This document shows, one piece after another, positions 8,750 through 18,274 of a stretch of 64,000 nt of DNA. The notes beneath the pieces are model-generated. The model was not told where the DNA came from and did no database searches. It was given only the letters and a program-made list of their open reading frames with translations. Source of the DNA: Gammaproteobacteria bacterium (GTDB lineage Bacteria; Pseudomonadota; Gammaproteobacteria; Pseudomonadales; Azotimanducaceae); assembly GCA_026706935.1 (NCBI GenBank), contig JAPOXV010000018.1, forward strand, positions 558,001 to 622,000. The letters run 5' to 3'. Every line of letters begins with the position of its first letter. Position 1 is the first letter of the stretch. The position numbers and the translations under genes were made by a program.

Positions 8750-9802
8750 CTAAACCTGCAATGCTGTCGAAAAATCAGGAAATCCGGTCCACCTGCCTGG
8801 ATCTGAATGTCGCATCACCGCGACCGTTTTGATCGCTTCCGGATTCGCCAATCCGTGAGGTTTCTCACCTGTAAGCACCCGAATGATGTTCTCCGCTTGC
8901 ATAACGGCAGTTTCCCGAACAAAAACCTCAGACATCGCAGCTACATGTGGTGTCACATAGCAATTCGGTAAGCTGAGTAGACGACTACTCGTTGGTAAGG
9001 GTTCGACCCGCGTGACATCTACGGCAGCAGCTTCTATTTCACCTTTCTCCAGTGCGTCCGCAAGTGCATCTTCGTCAACAATTGGTCCTCGGGCAGTATT
9101 CACGAGCAAAGCTGTGGTTTTCATTTGTTGAAACGCTTTCGCATCGAATAAATCGTTCGTTTCACTCGTCGCAGAGCAATGGATGGTAATGAAATCGGAT
9201 TCTGCGAGTAAGGTGTCAAAGTCGACTAAAGAGACGCCGTAAAGGTCGCCCGCAAGTTGATTTACGTATGGGTCGTGAGCCAGTATCCGACTCACCCCAA
9301 AACCTCGTATTCGTGTCGCAAACGCACGACCGATATTCCCGAAGCCTACGATACCCATCGTGTGACCGGACAATCGCCGCATTGTCGGCGTGTACGTACC
9401 CATCGCTCTAGGGTTATCAGCCCAGTCGCCGTCTCGCGTTGAACTAATTGCGTCATACAGGCGGCGCGTAAGTGACAACAACAACGAAACTGCATGGTCT
9501 GCGACTTCCGGCGTATTCGAACCAGGTACGTTGCAGACCATGACACCAAGTTCGGTAGCCGCATCGATGTCGATCGAATCGACGCCTACACCGAATCGAC
9601 TCACAACCTTTAGCTTCGGGCAAGACTCCATTACGTATCGGGACGTAAGAGGCATGATCCCCACTTGTGCGCCGTCAGCGTCACCGATGAGTTCGATTAG
9701 CTCCTCTTCGCTACGGCATCGACCCTCTTTGATTTCGATTCCGGCTTTCTCATATAGGGATTGCTGTGCACCTTGCGCACGGCCTTGCAACGCTACTTTC
9801 AT
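8750..9802 (-). CDS. D-2-hydroxyacid dehydrogenase (PGDH/formate-dehydrogenase family)
   Basis: A 350-residue NAD-dependent D-isomer-specific 2-hydroxyacid dehydrogenase. It has a Rossmann motif (GIVGFGNIGRAFA), the catalytic Arg in VNTARGPIVDEDAL, a Glu in VTRVEPLP and the catalytic His in TPHVAAMSE. Length and order fit a phosphoglycerate dehydrogenase-like or glyoxylate/hydroxypyruvate reductase-like enzyme without an ACT domain. I choose ATG 9802, preceded by AAGGAAATCAGC, over an in-frame start 13 codons upstream. It appears to be transcribed alone. A 370-bp upstream gap holds a perfect 16-bp palindrome that may be its control site. Confidence 0.87.
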   Translation of the reverse strand: MKVALQGRAQGAQQSLYEKAGIEIKEGRCRSEEELIELIGDADGAQVGIMPLTSRYVMESCPKLKVVSRFGVGVDSIDIDAATELGVMVCNVPGSNTPEVADHAVSLLLSLTRRLYDAISSTRDGDWADNPRAMGTYTPTMRRLSGHTMGIVGFGNIGRAFATRIRGFGVSRILAHDPYVNQLAGDLYGVSLVDFDTLLAESDFITIHCSATSETNDLFDAKAFQQMKTTALLVNTARGPIVDEDALADALEKGEIEAAAVDVTRVEPLPTSSRLLSLPNCYVTPHVAAMSEVFVRETAVMQAENIIRVLTGEKPHGLANPEAIKTVAVMRHSDPGRWTGFPDFSTALQV

Positions 9803-9830
9803 GCTGATTTCCTTGCTGGGGCGACGAATT

Positions 9831-9875
9831 CTGCACGTCAACGATGTGCAGATATACGGTCTGCGTCACGTGCAG
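9831..9875. promoter_or_regulatory. 8-bp inverted repeat upstream of the hydroxyacid dehydrogenase
   Basis: CTGCACGT at 9831-9838 is the exact reverse complement of ACGTGCAG at 9868-9875, spaced 29 bases apart. It begins about 30 bp upstream of the dehydrogenase ATG and could be a paired regulator site. No regulator gene is adjacent. Confidence 0.3.
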
Positions 9876-9953
9876 AGATGTATTCGAATTGACTTAAGGA
9901 ATGAACGACCTTAAAACGCAAGTGAGCGAGATCGATTCAGGCAGACAACATGC

Positions 9954-9969
9954 CATTCCATATGGAATG
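9954..9969. promoter_or_regulatory. Perfect 16-bp palindrome, candidate operator
   Basis: CATTCCATATGGAATG is identical to its own reverse complement with no spacer. It sits in noncoding DNA about 150 bp upstream of the hydroxyacid dehydrogenase. Length and symmetry fit a dimeric regulator site (GntR- or TetR-like). No regulator gene is near, so assignment to this promoter is inference. Confidence 0.4.
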
Positions 9970-10171
9970 ACTAGCCCAATGACTAAGCCTCGGATGATCA
10001 GCGTGCTCTAACTTGCTCACTCCTGCGTTGAAAGACCTTAACGCGCCTGTTAGGACTTGGTATTCGGTGTGGCATCAACGTAAGCACCAAGTGTCTATTT
10101 AGACGCGTGTACTTTCATTTTGGCGTAGTTGATGTTGGTCGATCCGTATTACTCTGTTTCGAAACGGTTTC

Positions 10172-12346
10172 CTAAGAAACTGGCGCGTGTTCCGACAGCA
10201 CATATCTATAGAGGCGCAGTGCCAACTGGTTACCCTCAGTATCGAGCCTAGCCAAAACAGGAGGCGAGATCACTAATGTCTTACATTCCCCTTCAGCAAC
10301 TATTGAAACCGTAGAGATGGCCTCCTCGACCGCGCTCGCGGACTCTAGTACAGATCCTGCACCGCATTGGAAAAGAGTTGAGCCATCGTCTGCCACGACG
10401 GATGCTCTACCCGCCATCAACAGCTGTAGCCCGTTTGGCGTTTCCCCACGAGTTGCGATAGCTTCACCGTCTTCATATTCGACCGTCTCAACCCAATCAA
10501 TTAGATCTTTGACAAGTTCCTCGAACTGAATTTGCCGATCGAGGTGTTGAGTTAGTTCTGCGTTCGTACTTAGTCGCACAAGGTCTTTGAGGTCTGGATC
10601 TTCAGCGATGTCGCTTTCGTAGACATCTAACAGAATATCCTCGGCTTCAATTAGCGCGTCATCTTCTGACGCAACCCAAGTCACGTTATCTACGAGTGTC
10701 GGCGGAAAATCTCTGCGTATTTCCTGTGCAAGTTTGTCGGATGTTGAACAGAGAACGATTCGTACGTCTTGTGTGTTTGCACGTTGAATGAACGCGCGCA
10801 AACTATCAAGCGCTGCAAGATCGAAGCCGGAAACCCCCTCGAAATCAATCACCACACAAGATAGATTCAGATCGCCTGAGAGAGACTCATTGAGTTCATT
10901 CGCGAGCGTGTGTGCACTCCCAAAGAAAACGTACCCTTGTAATTGATAGATTCGCGCCCTGGAGCCATACACTTTTAGGATCGACTGTTCCGGAATTGAT
11001 CGGATTTTGTGACTGGCTCGTTCTCTAACAGAGACGCTACTCTTGATCAGTCGTACGTTACTTAAGCGTACTATGAAAAAGACCAAACTCAGTACCAATC
11101 CGAGGATGATCCCCTCCAAGAAACCGACAATCACGATCGTTACGCAAATCAAGACCAACATGCTGAACTCCGCACGTTGAAGCCTCTTTCGACTGTTGAG
11201 CAACCACTCGGTGATGAGCGGTACCGCAATAGAGATGAGGAAAGCACTCGTCGCTGGAAGTGGCATTAACCTCAAAACGTCCGAGCCTAACGCCACCACG
11301 GCGAGAAGCACGACCGCCATAACGATGCTTGTAACAGGCGTATTCGCGTGTAACGCGATATTCGGGAGAGTGGCAGAAGCAACCGTCGCGCCAGGAATTC
11401 CACCACCAGCGCCGGAAAGTAGATTCGCTACGCCATGCAGCTTAAATTCTCTGTTCCAATCAAACTCCATATTCGCGCCAAGTTCTAATTGCGCAAAACT
11501 CACAACCGTCAGTATCAGGAGAACAATGAAGAGCACCGTCGCATTGAAGACCTGACCTCCGACCGCACCCCAAGCTACAGTATTCAAGTCGGCGAATCCA
11601 TATGCTGGCCACAACGTAACCGACCAATCAGCATTCAAGAACATACCTGCTGCACGAGCCTCGTCGACGGAAATACCGAGCAATATCAAGCCGACGTGAA
11701 ATAGCACACAAAACGCCGCAAATAACGCCGGTAGTACCCAGAAGTAGCGCCAAATTCTCGTGGCTGCGATAAAGACCACCCCGAGCACAACGCTTAGGAG
11801 TGCTTTCCAAAATGCCATCGGTTCACGCAACGCATCCCAGGATTCAGGACGCCAATCCAATCCCGCGAGATTCAGCGCCATTAACAGAATCAGGATTCCA
11901 GAGCCAGCCAAGGCGCCAGCAGACACGGTGAAGGGCACAAACCGGAAAAAACTCGCGATCCGGAAGTACCCGATTCCAAGAAAAAACAGACCAGATAGCA
12001 ACGTACAGCCAACGATCGAGAGTACGTAAGTCAGATATAGATCCCTTCCCTCAAGCTCAAGTGATTGAGCGATCGCGATCATCACCAACGCGACCGGAAT
12101 AGGTGTCGTTGCAACAGGAGCTGGGAATTTACCTAAGAACGCGAGAAACAGGCAGAGAATTGCGGTACCGACGAAGAACATCCCGGTACCACTTAGTACG
12201 AACGGTTCGAGTTCGCCAGTGAACACGATACTCGCCAATGCGAATAGGGAGATAGCCAGCATGAAGCCACGCACCAACCCAACCGATAAACCGGAAGCGA
12301 AATCCCATTCCTTACCCAGCGCCACCGACTTTTCCGATTCGCTCAC
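10172..12346 (-). CDS. SulP-family anion transporter fused to STAS and cyclic-nucleotide-binding domains
   Basis: A 724-residue inner-membrane protein. Residues about 25-435 are strongly hydrophobic and form the SLC26/SulP transport core. A STAS domain follows at about 460-570 (YQLQGYVFFGSAHTLANEL...VVIDFEGVSGFDLAALDSL). Residues about 600-715 resemble a cNMP-binding beta-roll (YEDGEAIATRGETPNGLQLLMAGRASV). SulP-STAS proteins move sulfate, bicarbonate or other anions. The C-terminal effector domain suggests gating by a nucleotide, but I cannot judge whether its binding residues are intact. The start is GTG with GAGGT about 8 bases upstream. The preceding gene on this strand is a TSUP permease 615 bp away. 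Confidence 0.85.
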   Translation of the reverse strand: MSESEKSVALGKEWDFASGLSVGLVRGFMLAISLFALASIVFTGELEPFVLSGTGMFFVGTAILCLFLAFLGKFPAPVATTPIPVALVMIAIAQSLELEGRDLYLTYVLSIVGCTLLSGLFFLGIGYFRIASFFRFVPFTVSAGALAGSGILILLMALNLAGLDWRPESWDALREPMAFWKALLSVVLGVVFIAATRIWRYFWVLPALFAAFCVLFHVGLILLGISVDEARAAGMFLNADWSVTLWPAYGFADLNTVAWGAVGGQVFNATVLFIVLLILTVVSFAQLELGANMEFDWNREFKLHGVANLLSGAGGGIPGATVASATLPNIALHANTPVTSIVMAVVLLAVVALGSDVLRLMPLPATSAFLISIAVPLITEWLLNSRKRLQRAEFSMLVLICVTIVIVGFLEGIILGLVLSLVFFIVRLSNVRLIKSSVSVRERASHKIRSIPEQSILKVYGSRARIYQLQGYVFFGSAHTLANELNESLSGDLNLSCVVIDFEGVSGFDLAALDSLRAFIQRANTQDVRIVLCSTSDKLAQEIRRDFPPTLVDNVTWVASEDDALIEAEDILLDVYESDIAEDPDLKDLVRLSTNAELTQHLDRQIQFEELVKDLIDWVETVEYEDGEAIATRGETPNGLQLLMAGRASVVADDGSTLFQCGAGSVLESASAVEEAISTVSIVAEGECKTLVISPPVLARLDTEGNQLALRLYRYVLSEHAPVS

Positions 12347-12961
12347 CGACTAGACCTCATCAGCACCTCAGAGATATCAATATCACAACAAAGCTACTCC
12401 AAGTGATTATCCACTCAGCGCAAACCGAAGGCGTCGCCAAGAGTTGGTTTTCGCCTTTCTCACAAATTGAATTCAGCTGGACGACGTTGCTAATCGTTCA
12501 ACTTACTATCGATAGACGTATGCCATGCGTCAGAGTTTTTGCGACTATCTTCACGCTTAGATTTGCGTTCGTTCAGAACCTCACCGTCGAAAGTTCAGTT
12601 TGTCGAATCCAGTGTGACTAGCTAAAGCAGTACTAATGGTGCTGAACACTGTTTCGTGAACTCTCCGGATACGATTGCCATCGTCGGATAGCCTATCGTT
12701 GTTCGAGTGCACCGGATCTGCCTTCGACTTAACGCCAGCTTAATATGGACAAAACTGTGCAACCGAGCGTCTGCCCATTGTACAAGAATGACGTGTTGGC
12801 GAACTCCACAGTGTCGTATCCAAACGTCGGACCGTTTCATCCGAATTCTGTGCGTTGTTCATGGCGCCCTCATCCGCTTAAACGTGAAGTACACGTTCAT
12901 TCGAATTCATAGCAAAGCTCTTTTGAGGGTCCAAACGTATATTGGATACTAAGTTCGTTAG
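12347..12961. other. 615-bp gap without a recognisable gene
   Basis: Lies between the SulP transporter start and the TSUP permease end, both on the minus strand. Short frames of up to about 80 codons exist on both strands but lack ribosome sites and resemble no family I know. A 17-bp inverted repeat is at 12881-12897. The length allows a long leader, a small RNA or a decayed gene; nothing in the sequence decides between these. Confidence 0.45.
12881..12897. repeat. Inverted repeat AACGTG-N5-CACGTT
   Basis: Exact 6-bp arms around a 5-base spacer in noncoding DNA about 65 bp past the TSUP stop codon. There is no T-tract after it, so it is a poor intrinsic terminator. It may be a regulator site or chance. 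Confidence 0.25.
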
Positions 12962-13735
12962 CTAGAGCGACTCACGCAGTAATTCCGCAACAGCTACACT
13001 CAAAATCCAGCAACCAACCAGAAAAACCAAAGTGAATATCGCGCGGCGAAACTGTCGGTCAGTGATCTTAGGTTGAAAACGTCTTGCAAGGTACGTCGCA
13101 AGGAAAACAACGGGCACGGCAGTAATGATGATCCAGATGAGAGCTTGTGTGAAGATGCCGTCCACCCAAACGAGCACTGTCCGAGTACACGTGGTTACGC
13201 CTAACATCGCCAGCAAGGAAGCTCGAATTGATGCTATTACTATCGGTTGTCGATACGCAAACCACCCGACAACTGGACCTGAAGCTGCAAACATGCCTCC
13301 GAAGATGCCACCGGCGAAGCCGACTCCCGTCGTTGCGAGAGCAGAGGAACGACGCTCTTTTGGTGTCGGATTCAGGGCGAGTGAGAAACTCCCAATAATC
13401 AAGAAGAGCGCAAACACGATCTCCAAAAGAACGGTTGCTTCTCTGGTCAAGTAATTTAGCAGTGCAATACCGAGCGCGATCGCGGGTAATTGACCGAAGG
13501 TTAGGAATAGAAAGAGACGTCGATCGATGTCATTGAACGTATCAATGAGAGATACCGCGATATTCACGAATGCAAGAACGCTAATCGCCGCAGCGGTTTC
13601 TGCAATCGACAGAACACCTGACACCTGAACGATTGCCATCACAATAAGACCAAGTGCGAATCCTGAGGTCGCTTGAAGCCACGCACCCAGCGCCACTGCG
13701 GCTAGAAAAACGCCATATACGTAGAAATCTATCAC
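12962..13735 (-). CDS. TSUP (TauE/SafE) family membrane permease
   Basis: A 257-residue polytopic membrane protein of about eight hydrophobic segments, with the loop-rich, glycine-rich pattern of sulfite/sulfoacetate exporters and related TSUP carriers (GFAGGIFGGMFAASGPVVGWFAYR is a family-type central motif, shown here in part). The start is GTG at 13735. Its neighbours are a SulP anion transporter and a 1394-residue membrane protein, all on the minus strand. The spacing is too wide to claim one operon. Transport of a sulfur oxyanion or organosulfonate fits the family but is not proved by sequence. Confidence 0.8.
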   Translation of the reverse strand: MIDFYVYGVFLAAVALGAWLQATSGFALGLIVMAIVQVSGVLSIAETAAAISVLAFVNIAVSLIDTFNDIDRRLFLFLTFGQLPAIALGIALLNYLTREATVLLEIVFALFLIIGSFSLALNPTPKERRSSALATTGVGFAGGIFGGMFAASGPVVGWFAYRQPIVIASIRASLLAMLGVTTCTRTVLVWVDGIFTQALIWIIITAVPVVFLATYLARRFQPKITDRQFRRAIFTLVFLVGCWILSVAVAELLRESL

Positions 13736-13852
13736 TTAGAGCGAGTACTAGAGCCGTATTCCAGCTGCAGATTTTCTAATGGTGACACGTTACTGCATCA
13801 TGATGTCTCCTTCAGTTCTTGAGTGCACAACGTTCGTGAGCCGTACGTCTAC

Positions 13853-16800
13853 TTATTCGGGAGGCTTACTCTCCTCGTCGATCTCTTCCGTTTCACCATC
13901 CGTCGAATCAACAACACCCGAGTCGTCAGTTGGTTGGTCCTCGACGACCGCGCGTCGCTCGTACTTCCCCCACAGCATAGGTACACTCAATGCTGTAACC
14001 GTCGCACGTACCCACTTTATCAAAGCGAACACGAGCCAGAGGGACCACGCCAACATTGTGAGTTGGTATACCCAAAACGGAAGAGAGAAAACCCAAGCCG
14101 TGGTCAGATTAACTGTACTCTCATCAGCGAACCATCGCAAGAAATGCGCATCAAGTGGTGAGTATGTCGAGCGGTCTGTAAGGATCGACGACGATGTGAT
14201 ATACATATCCGGAGGCGATTGCAATGCACTTAGTACCGTAAAGAACAGTGCAAGCAGTCCGATGACGGTGAGCAGACCAAGTGCAATCTGAATAAGTCGG
14301 TACGCATACAGCGGCAGATCATCAAGTTTTGTTCGTGCACGCCACCATATGCCGAGGGTCCACAGCGCTACGAACAACAGTGCCCAAATGTTTGCTAACG
14401 TTGCACCGACTGCAATCAGGATCGCATCAAGTTTTGAAAGCGGGAATCTAGGAAGATAGGTTAACGTTAATCCGACGAGTACGGTAACGATCACGACGCC
14501 CCAAAAGAGCACAGCCGAACCCAGCGCTGGACCACCTAAAAAGAGAATCCATCGATTCTTCGCAAGCTGAACGGTATGTGAAACATTGCGTGCGCTCTCG
14601 CTAATCGCAAGCTCGGGGGTCCGGTAAAACCACCCAAGCGGTTCCTCCATACGCCAACTTACGCGATACACGTGATCGCCGTGTGAAACGGCGAAATTGA
14701 CCAGAGTACCGATACTCAACGGTTGATCCCGCCCGTCGATTGTCATACTCTCCAGCATCGAACCCGTCGGAAGGTCAATACTGAAGTTGTCCGCAACACT
14801 AGACTCGATTCGAAAAGCGACGGTGTGCGTCGAAGCACGCGACCCAACTGTCGAAGAAAGATCCACGTTCTTCACAGTGAGTGTGTTACCAGGAACGGGT
14901 TTCGGTTCCGTTAGTTTTAGCGTGAGAGTCTCACCTTGACGAGGTAGATAGACCGTAGCGTTTCGCTCGCTCTGTGAAGGCGTGACGCCTTCTCCTTCAA
15001 ACCGCCAAAAGTCGCTACCGCGCACGTACCACTGCTCGGTGCGCTCCGTATACGCCGGGGCGGAAATGACAAGCTCGGCGTCGAGTCGTATCGAACTGCG
15101 CCAACTAACGACGTTTACATTTGGATCGAAGACAACGACCACATTGCCATTTCGAATGGTTACATGATCGTCTAGGACTGTCTCACCCGATAGTAGCGGA
15201 ATCTCTACGGATAGGTTCTCTTCACGATTTTCGCTTATCCGAACGGTGGTGTGGACTGTTGGTTCATATCTCAGATCCAATGTGCGCTCGACCACAAGAG
15301 GACGTTCAAATTCGTACGTACTGGAAGTTAACGAGACGTCGTCTGTATCGTCTTGGTGACGATTAAGCACGATGCGTTGCTGATTGGACTCCACACTTTC
15401 GGCTACGTGCCAACAACAAACATCCTTTGAAATGTGTGCGGCTTTTTGTGGAAAGTCGATAACGAGATCGTGAAGACCACGTACATTGAAGTGCATCGAC
15501 AATCGATTCTGTCCTTCAGCTACTTCAACAAAAGTAGCACCTCTCGAATCATGAAACAAAGGTTGGCGAATCCCATCTCGAGACACTTCAACCAATGACG
15601 TACGAGGCGTACTTTGCGGCAGAGGTACAGCGACCTTCGCGCCGGCGAGAACAGTTAGATTAATCCGTAGTTCGTTTTCGTCGTCCATTGAGAGATCCGC
15701 TCTCTCGAGACTTGCACAACCAGGTACGCAGTCAGGAAGAGCCGTCAATCGTTGCTCGAGTTCATCTAGGAGCTCCGAATCCGGGAACGACGCACTGACT
15801 GAGGACGTCGCGACACCAAGCAACAACAACGATGCAACTCTTCGTAATCGTGGCGGTATGTCGATGTGATCGCCAACTTTGGCCATCACGAGAACCAACA
15901 ACATAAGAAGGTGTAATACGGCGATCAGAACGAAGACAACACGAGTTGCTGGTGGGGGCAAGAAAGTGAGTCCGATGCGCTGGTCTTTACTTACCGGACC
16001 AACCCAATCCAGCGTCACCGTATCCCAATTCCAGGTGGGTCTACCGGGACCGGTTTGGACCGCTACGATGGGCTGCTGAACAGCAACACCTAACTGATTG
16101 GCGTAGTCGTAACTGCCAGATACGACGACCTCCTCGTCAATGACTTCTCCACTTCTAGCTTGCGTTCTCAATCGATCGGACTTTGCCGACGGTGAAGGCA
16201 AATCAAAGGAATCCCTCATGATCATTGATCGCCTATCCACAATGAGAGTCTCGTCGTCAATCGCGGCAACCTCAACCGGCATAAACGCTGATCCAATCGC
16301 CGCATCTAACTGTGGATACACGGCTTGACGAAGATTGTTTGCCGCGACGAAGATCGAAATAACGGCAACGGGAACCAATAAAATCCAATAGACAATCTGT
16401 GTTACACGCCGACCTACAACGGAGTTAATCTGGCGTTCCAACAACAAGACCAAACCGAGTAACAACCATCCGATCGCAGGTGCGGTATGCTCCTGGTATC
16501 CCAACAAAATGGCGATGGATACGACGATCGCAACGGCAACACCGCCTACTCGATACAGCACGACGATGATGAGCACAGATATGAAGATGTCCCAGAGGTT
16601 CCACCACGAAGATAACCACGACTCATCAACGCGATCGACCCCCGACGTCCAAAGGAGTTTCCAACCGGGTGGAACGTTGAGATCGATGTTCAGAGAGTCC
16701 GCATCGATCAACCATCCACTCGCGGAAATGTCGCTTCCCGATTTCAGTATGCTGACGGATTCGACGCGACGCTGAGATGGATGAAGCGCAATACCCGTTT

Positions 16801-18037
16801 CGGAGTCTGATTCGTCCCCTAAGTACGTGACGAGTCGATTCGCGCCATCGACACTAACGGTACCAAGCTCGTAGTCCGCCCCAATTCGCAATTCGGATTG
16901 AACGTCAGCGACGATCTCGTCAGACGCGACCATCGACCGGCCATCAAATCCGAGCCAGATTTCGCGCGAAAGATTGAAAATCGCCGGTTTTGGGTTTGGA
17001 TCGCCGCGCTGCTCGTTAACCAATCTAAGCGTCGAACCGAGTGGTACCTCGTACGTTGGTGCACTTCCGAAGGGCGAATCGACCAAAGTAGGATCTACCG
17101 GGTTGACGCCTTCTACATCGACCGTTCGATGCTGCGTCCGAGCGTTGTAAACCCATGTCTCTGACATTGGCCAGTATGGCCCGCGCGAAGCAGGTGTGAA
17201 TTCATTGAACACCTGCTCACTAACCGCTCGTACGACCAGCCATGAAAGGCCGCGCGATACTTGGACGAGAAACGTGCCATCTTCCGTGACTTGTACAGGG
17301 AGATCCGCGGTGACCGAGATCGCTCGGAATCCATCAGGAATAGGTTTCCCCAGCGCCTCAACGCGATCTTCGCCGTCAACAGACAGTCGAATACGAGTAT
17401 CAAGCAACTGAGGAATGTCGTCACGCAATCTGCGATATACGTCGAGTCTCAGAGCATTTTCGGATTCCTGTACAAGCGCTTGAGCTTGCAACCACAGATT
17501 ACCGTCCTCGATTCGTGGTGCCGCAATGTCTTCATCGTCGATGCTTAGCCTGACGATCGCAGCACTCTTCGGAACTCTAAGTGACCGAGGTATGGTGTCT
17601 AACTCAATGTATCCCGTGATGTTAAACGCACCACGGTTAACGAACACTCGTGGAGAATCACTAACGAGACCTACACTAGCGGGAGAACCGTTCAACTCGA
17701 CGGAAACCGGTCGTCGATCAGTCGATGGTAATTCGACGTGACTGGGAGCATCTGCTTGCCCCAGGATTCGAAAATCGATTCGAGAGTTTGTGCCTGACGT
17801 TAGGTCGACGTTAAGTTCAGATATCCATACGCACGGTAATCGTTGCCTCGACGTGTCATTGATTGGACAGTAGATATTCGGATGGTCTGCGAGCACCCAC
17901 TCTTTCCAATCCTCAAGTTCCGGCGGAACAAAAACATCCTGCGCAAAAACCGCTAGACCTGTCGAACCGCTTATAAAAAGAACCAACAGGCATAACGCGC
18001 GAAGGAATCGATTTCGGTTGCTAGTAATCGTCCGCAT
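13853..18037 (-). CDS. Very large envelope membrane protein of unknown function with an internal duplication
   Basis: I do not recognise a characterised family for this 1394-residue protein. It has a signal peptide (cleavage near FAQ/DVF, residue 33), an extracytoplasmic beta-rich region (about 35-480), a transmembrane cluster (about 483-570) and another extracytoplasmic stretch (570-695). A transmembrane helix (700-720) and a second signal-like hydrophobic segment (733-750) follow. Then come a second beta-rich region (755-1160), about five more helices (1162-1345) and an acidic Pro/Glu-rich tail. The start of each beta region shares a pattern: a helical WVL/RLT segment, two cysteines (YCP...PCV and CVPGC), then a strand-rich run ending in a (V)xLP motif. 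This suggests tandem duplication. It is preceded by a 237-bp divergent gap facing selO. Confidence 0.8.
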   Translation of the reverse strand: MRTITSNRNRFLRALCLLVLFISGSTGLAVFAQDVFVPPELEDWKEWVLADHPNIYCPINDTSRQRLPCVWISELNVDLTSGTNSRIDFRILGQADAPSHVELPSTDRRPVSVELNGSPASVGLVSDSPRVFVNRGAFNITGYIELDTIPRSLRVPKSAAIVRLSIDDEDIAAPRIEDGNLWLQAQALVQESENALRLDVYRRLRDDIPQLLDTRIRLSVDGEDRVEALGKPIPDGFRAISVTADLPVQVTEDGTFLVQVSRGLSWLVVRAVSEQVFNEFTPASRGPYWPMSETWVYNARTQHRTVDVEGVNPVDPTLVDSPFGSAPTYEVPLGSTLRLVNEQRGDPNPKPAIFNLSREIWLGFDGRSMVASDEIVADVQSELRIGADYELGTVSVDGANRLVTYLGDESDSETGIALHPSQRRVESVSILKSGSDISASGWLIDADSLNIDLNVPPGWKLLWTSGVDRVDESWLSSWWNLWDIFISVLIIVVLYRVGGVAVAIVVSIAILLGYQEHTAPAIGWLLLGLVLLLERQINSVVGRRVTQIVYWILLVPVAVISIFVAANNLRQAVYPQLDAAIGSAFMPVEVAAIDDETLIVDRRSMIMRDSFDLPSPSAKSDRLRTQARSGEVIDEEVVVSGSYDYANQLGVAVQQPIVAVQTGPGRPTWNWDTVTLDWVGPVSKDQRIGLTFLPPPATRVVFVLIAVLHLLMLLVLVMAKVGDHIDIPPRLRRVASLLLLGVATSSVSASFPDSELLDELEQRLTALPDCVPGCASLERADLSMDDENELRINLTVLAGAKVAVPLPQSTPRTSLVEVSRDGIRQPLFHDSRGATFVEVAEGQNRLSMHFNVRGLHDLVIDFPQKAAHISKDVCCWHVAESVESNQQRIVLNRHQDDTDDVSLTSSTYEFERPLVVERTLDLRYEPTVHTTVRISENREENLSVEIPLLSGETVLDDHVTIRNGNVVVVFDPNVNVVSWRSSIRLDAELVISAPAYTERTEQWYVRGSDFWRFEGEGVTPSQSERNATVYLPRQGETLTLKLTEPKPVPGNTLTVKNVDLSSTVGSRASTHTVAFRIESSVADNFSIDLPTGSMLESMTIDGRDQPLSIGTLVNFAVSHGDHVYRVSWRMEEPLGWFYRTPELAISESARNVSHTVQLAKNRWILFLGGPALGSAVLFWGVVIVTVLVGLTLTYLPRFPLSKLDAILIAVGATLANIWALLFVALWTLGIWWRARTKLDDLPLYAYRLIQIALGLLTVIGLLALFFTVLSALQSPPDMYITSSSILTDRSTYSPLDAHFLRWFADESTVNLTTAWVFSLPFWVYQLTMLAWSLWLVFALIKWVRATVTALSVPMLWGKYERRAVVEDQPTDDSGVVDSTDGETEEIDEESKPPE

Positions 18038-18274
18038 ATATCGACTCTATTGTCAGACCACTGAAGAGGCACGCTCGGAGTCCTCTATCGGAATTAGACT
18101 ATGACGTCGGGTATTTGTTGCTATACCTTATTTACGGAAACAATGCGTAATCGATGCCTGAAATTCACCAGACCATTGAAGTGCCAAGAGCCATCACATA
18201 CGATAATTCCACGGCAGACCTAGACCACTCCAGATCGAAATCCTCGCTAACGTGGCTCGTTTCTCGCGCCAGGT

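Larger units (their letters stand above)
9803..10171. other. Intergenic region with a palindrome and a spaced inverted repeat
   Basis: About 370 bp between the hydroxyacid dehydrogenase start and the SulP gene end. No coding frame is convincing. It carries an exact 16-bp palindrome at 9954-9969 and an 8-bp inverted repeat, CTGCACGT (9831-9838) with ACGTGCAG (9868-9875). The repeat begins about 30 bp upstream of the dehydrogenase start, so it is the more likely control element. Confidence 0.5.

Noticed and set aside
12622-12952. Short frames of 72-81 codons on both strands in the 615-bp gap
   Set aside because: They overlap each other, lack ribosome sites and have no recognisable motif.
13779-14291. 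170-codon plus-strand frame
   Set aside because: Antisense to the 3' end of the 1394-residue protein; low-complexity Ser/Thr-rich shadow.
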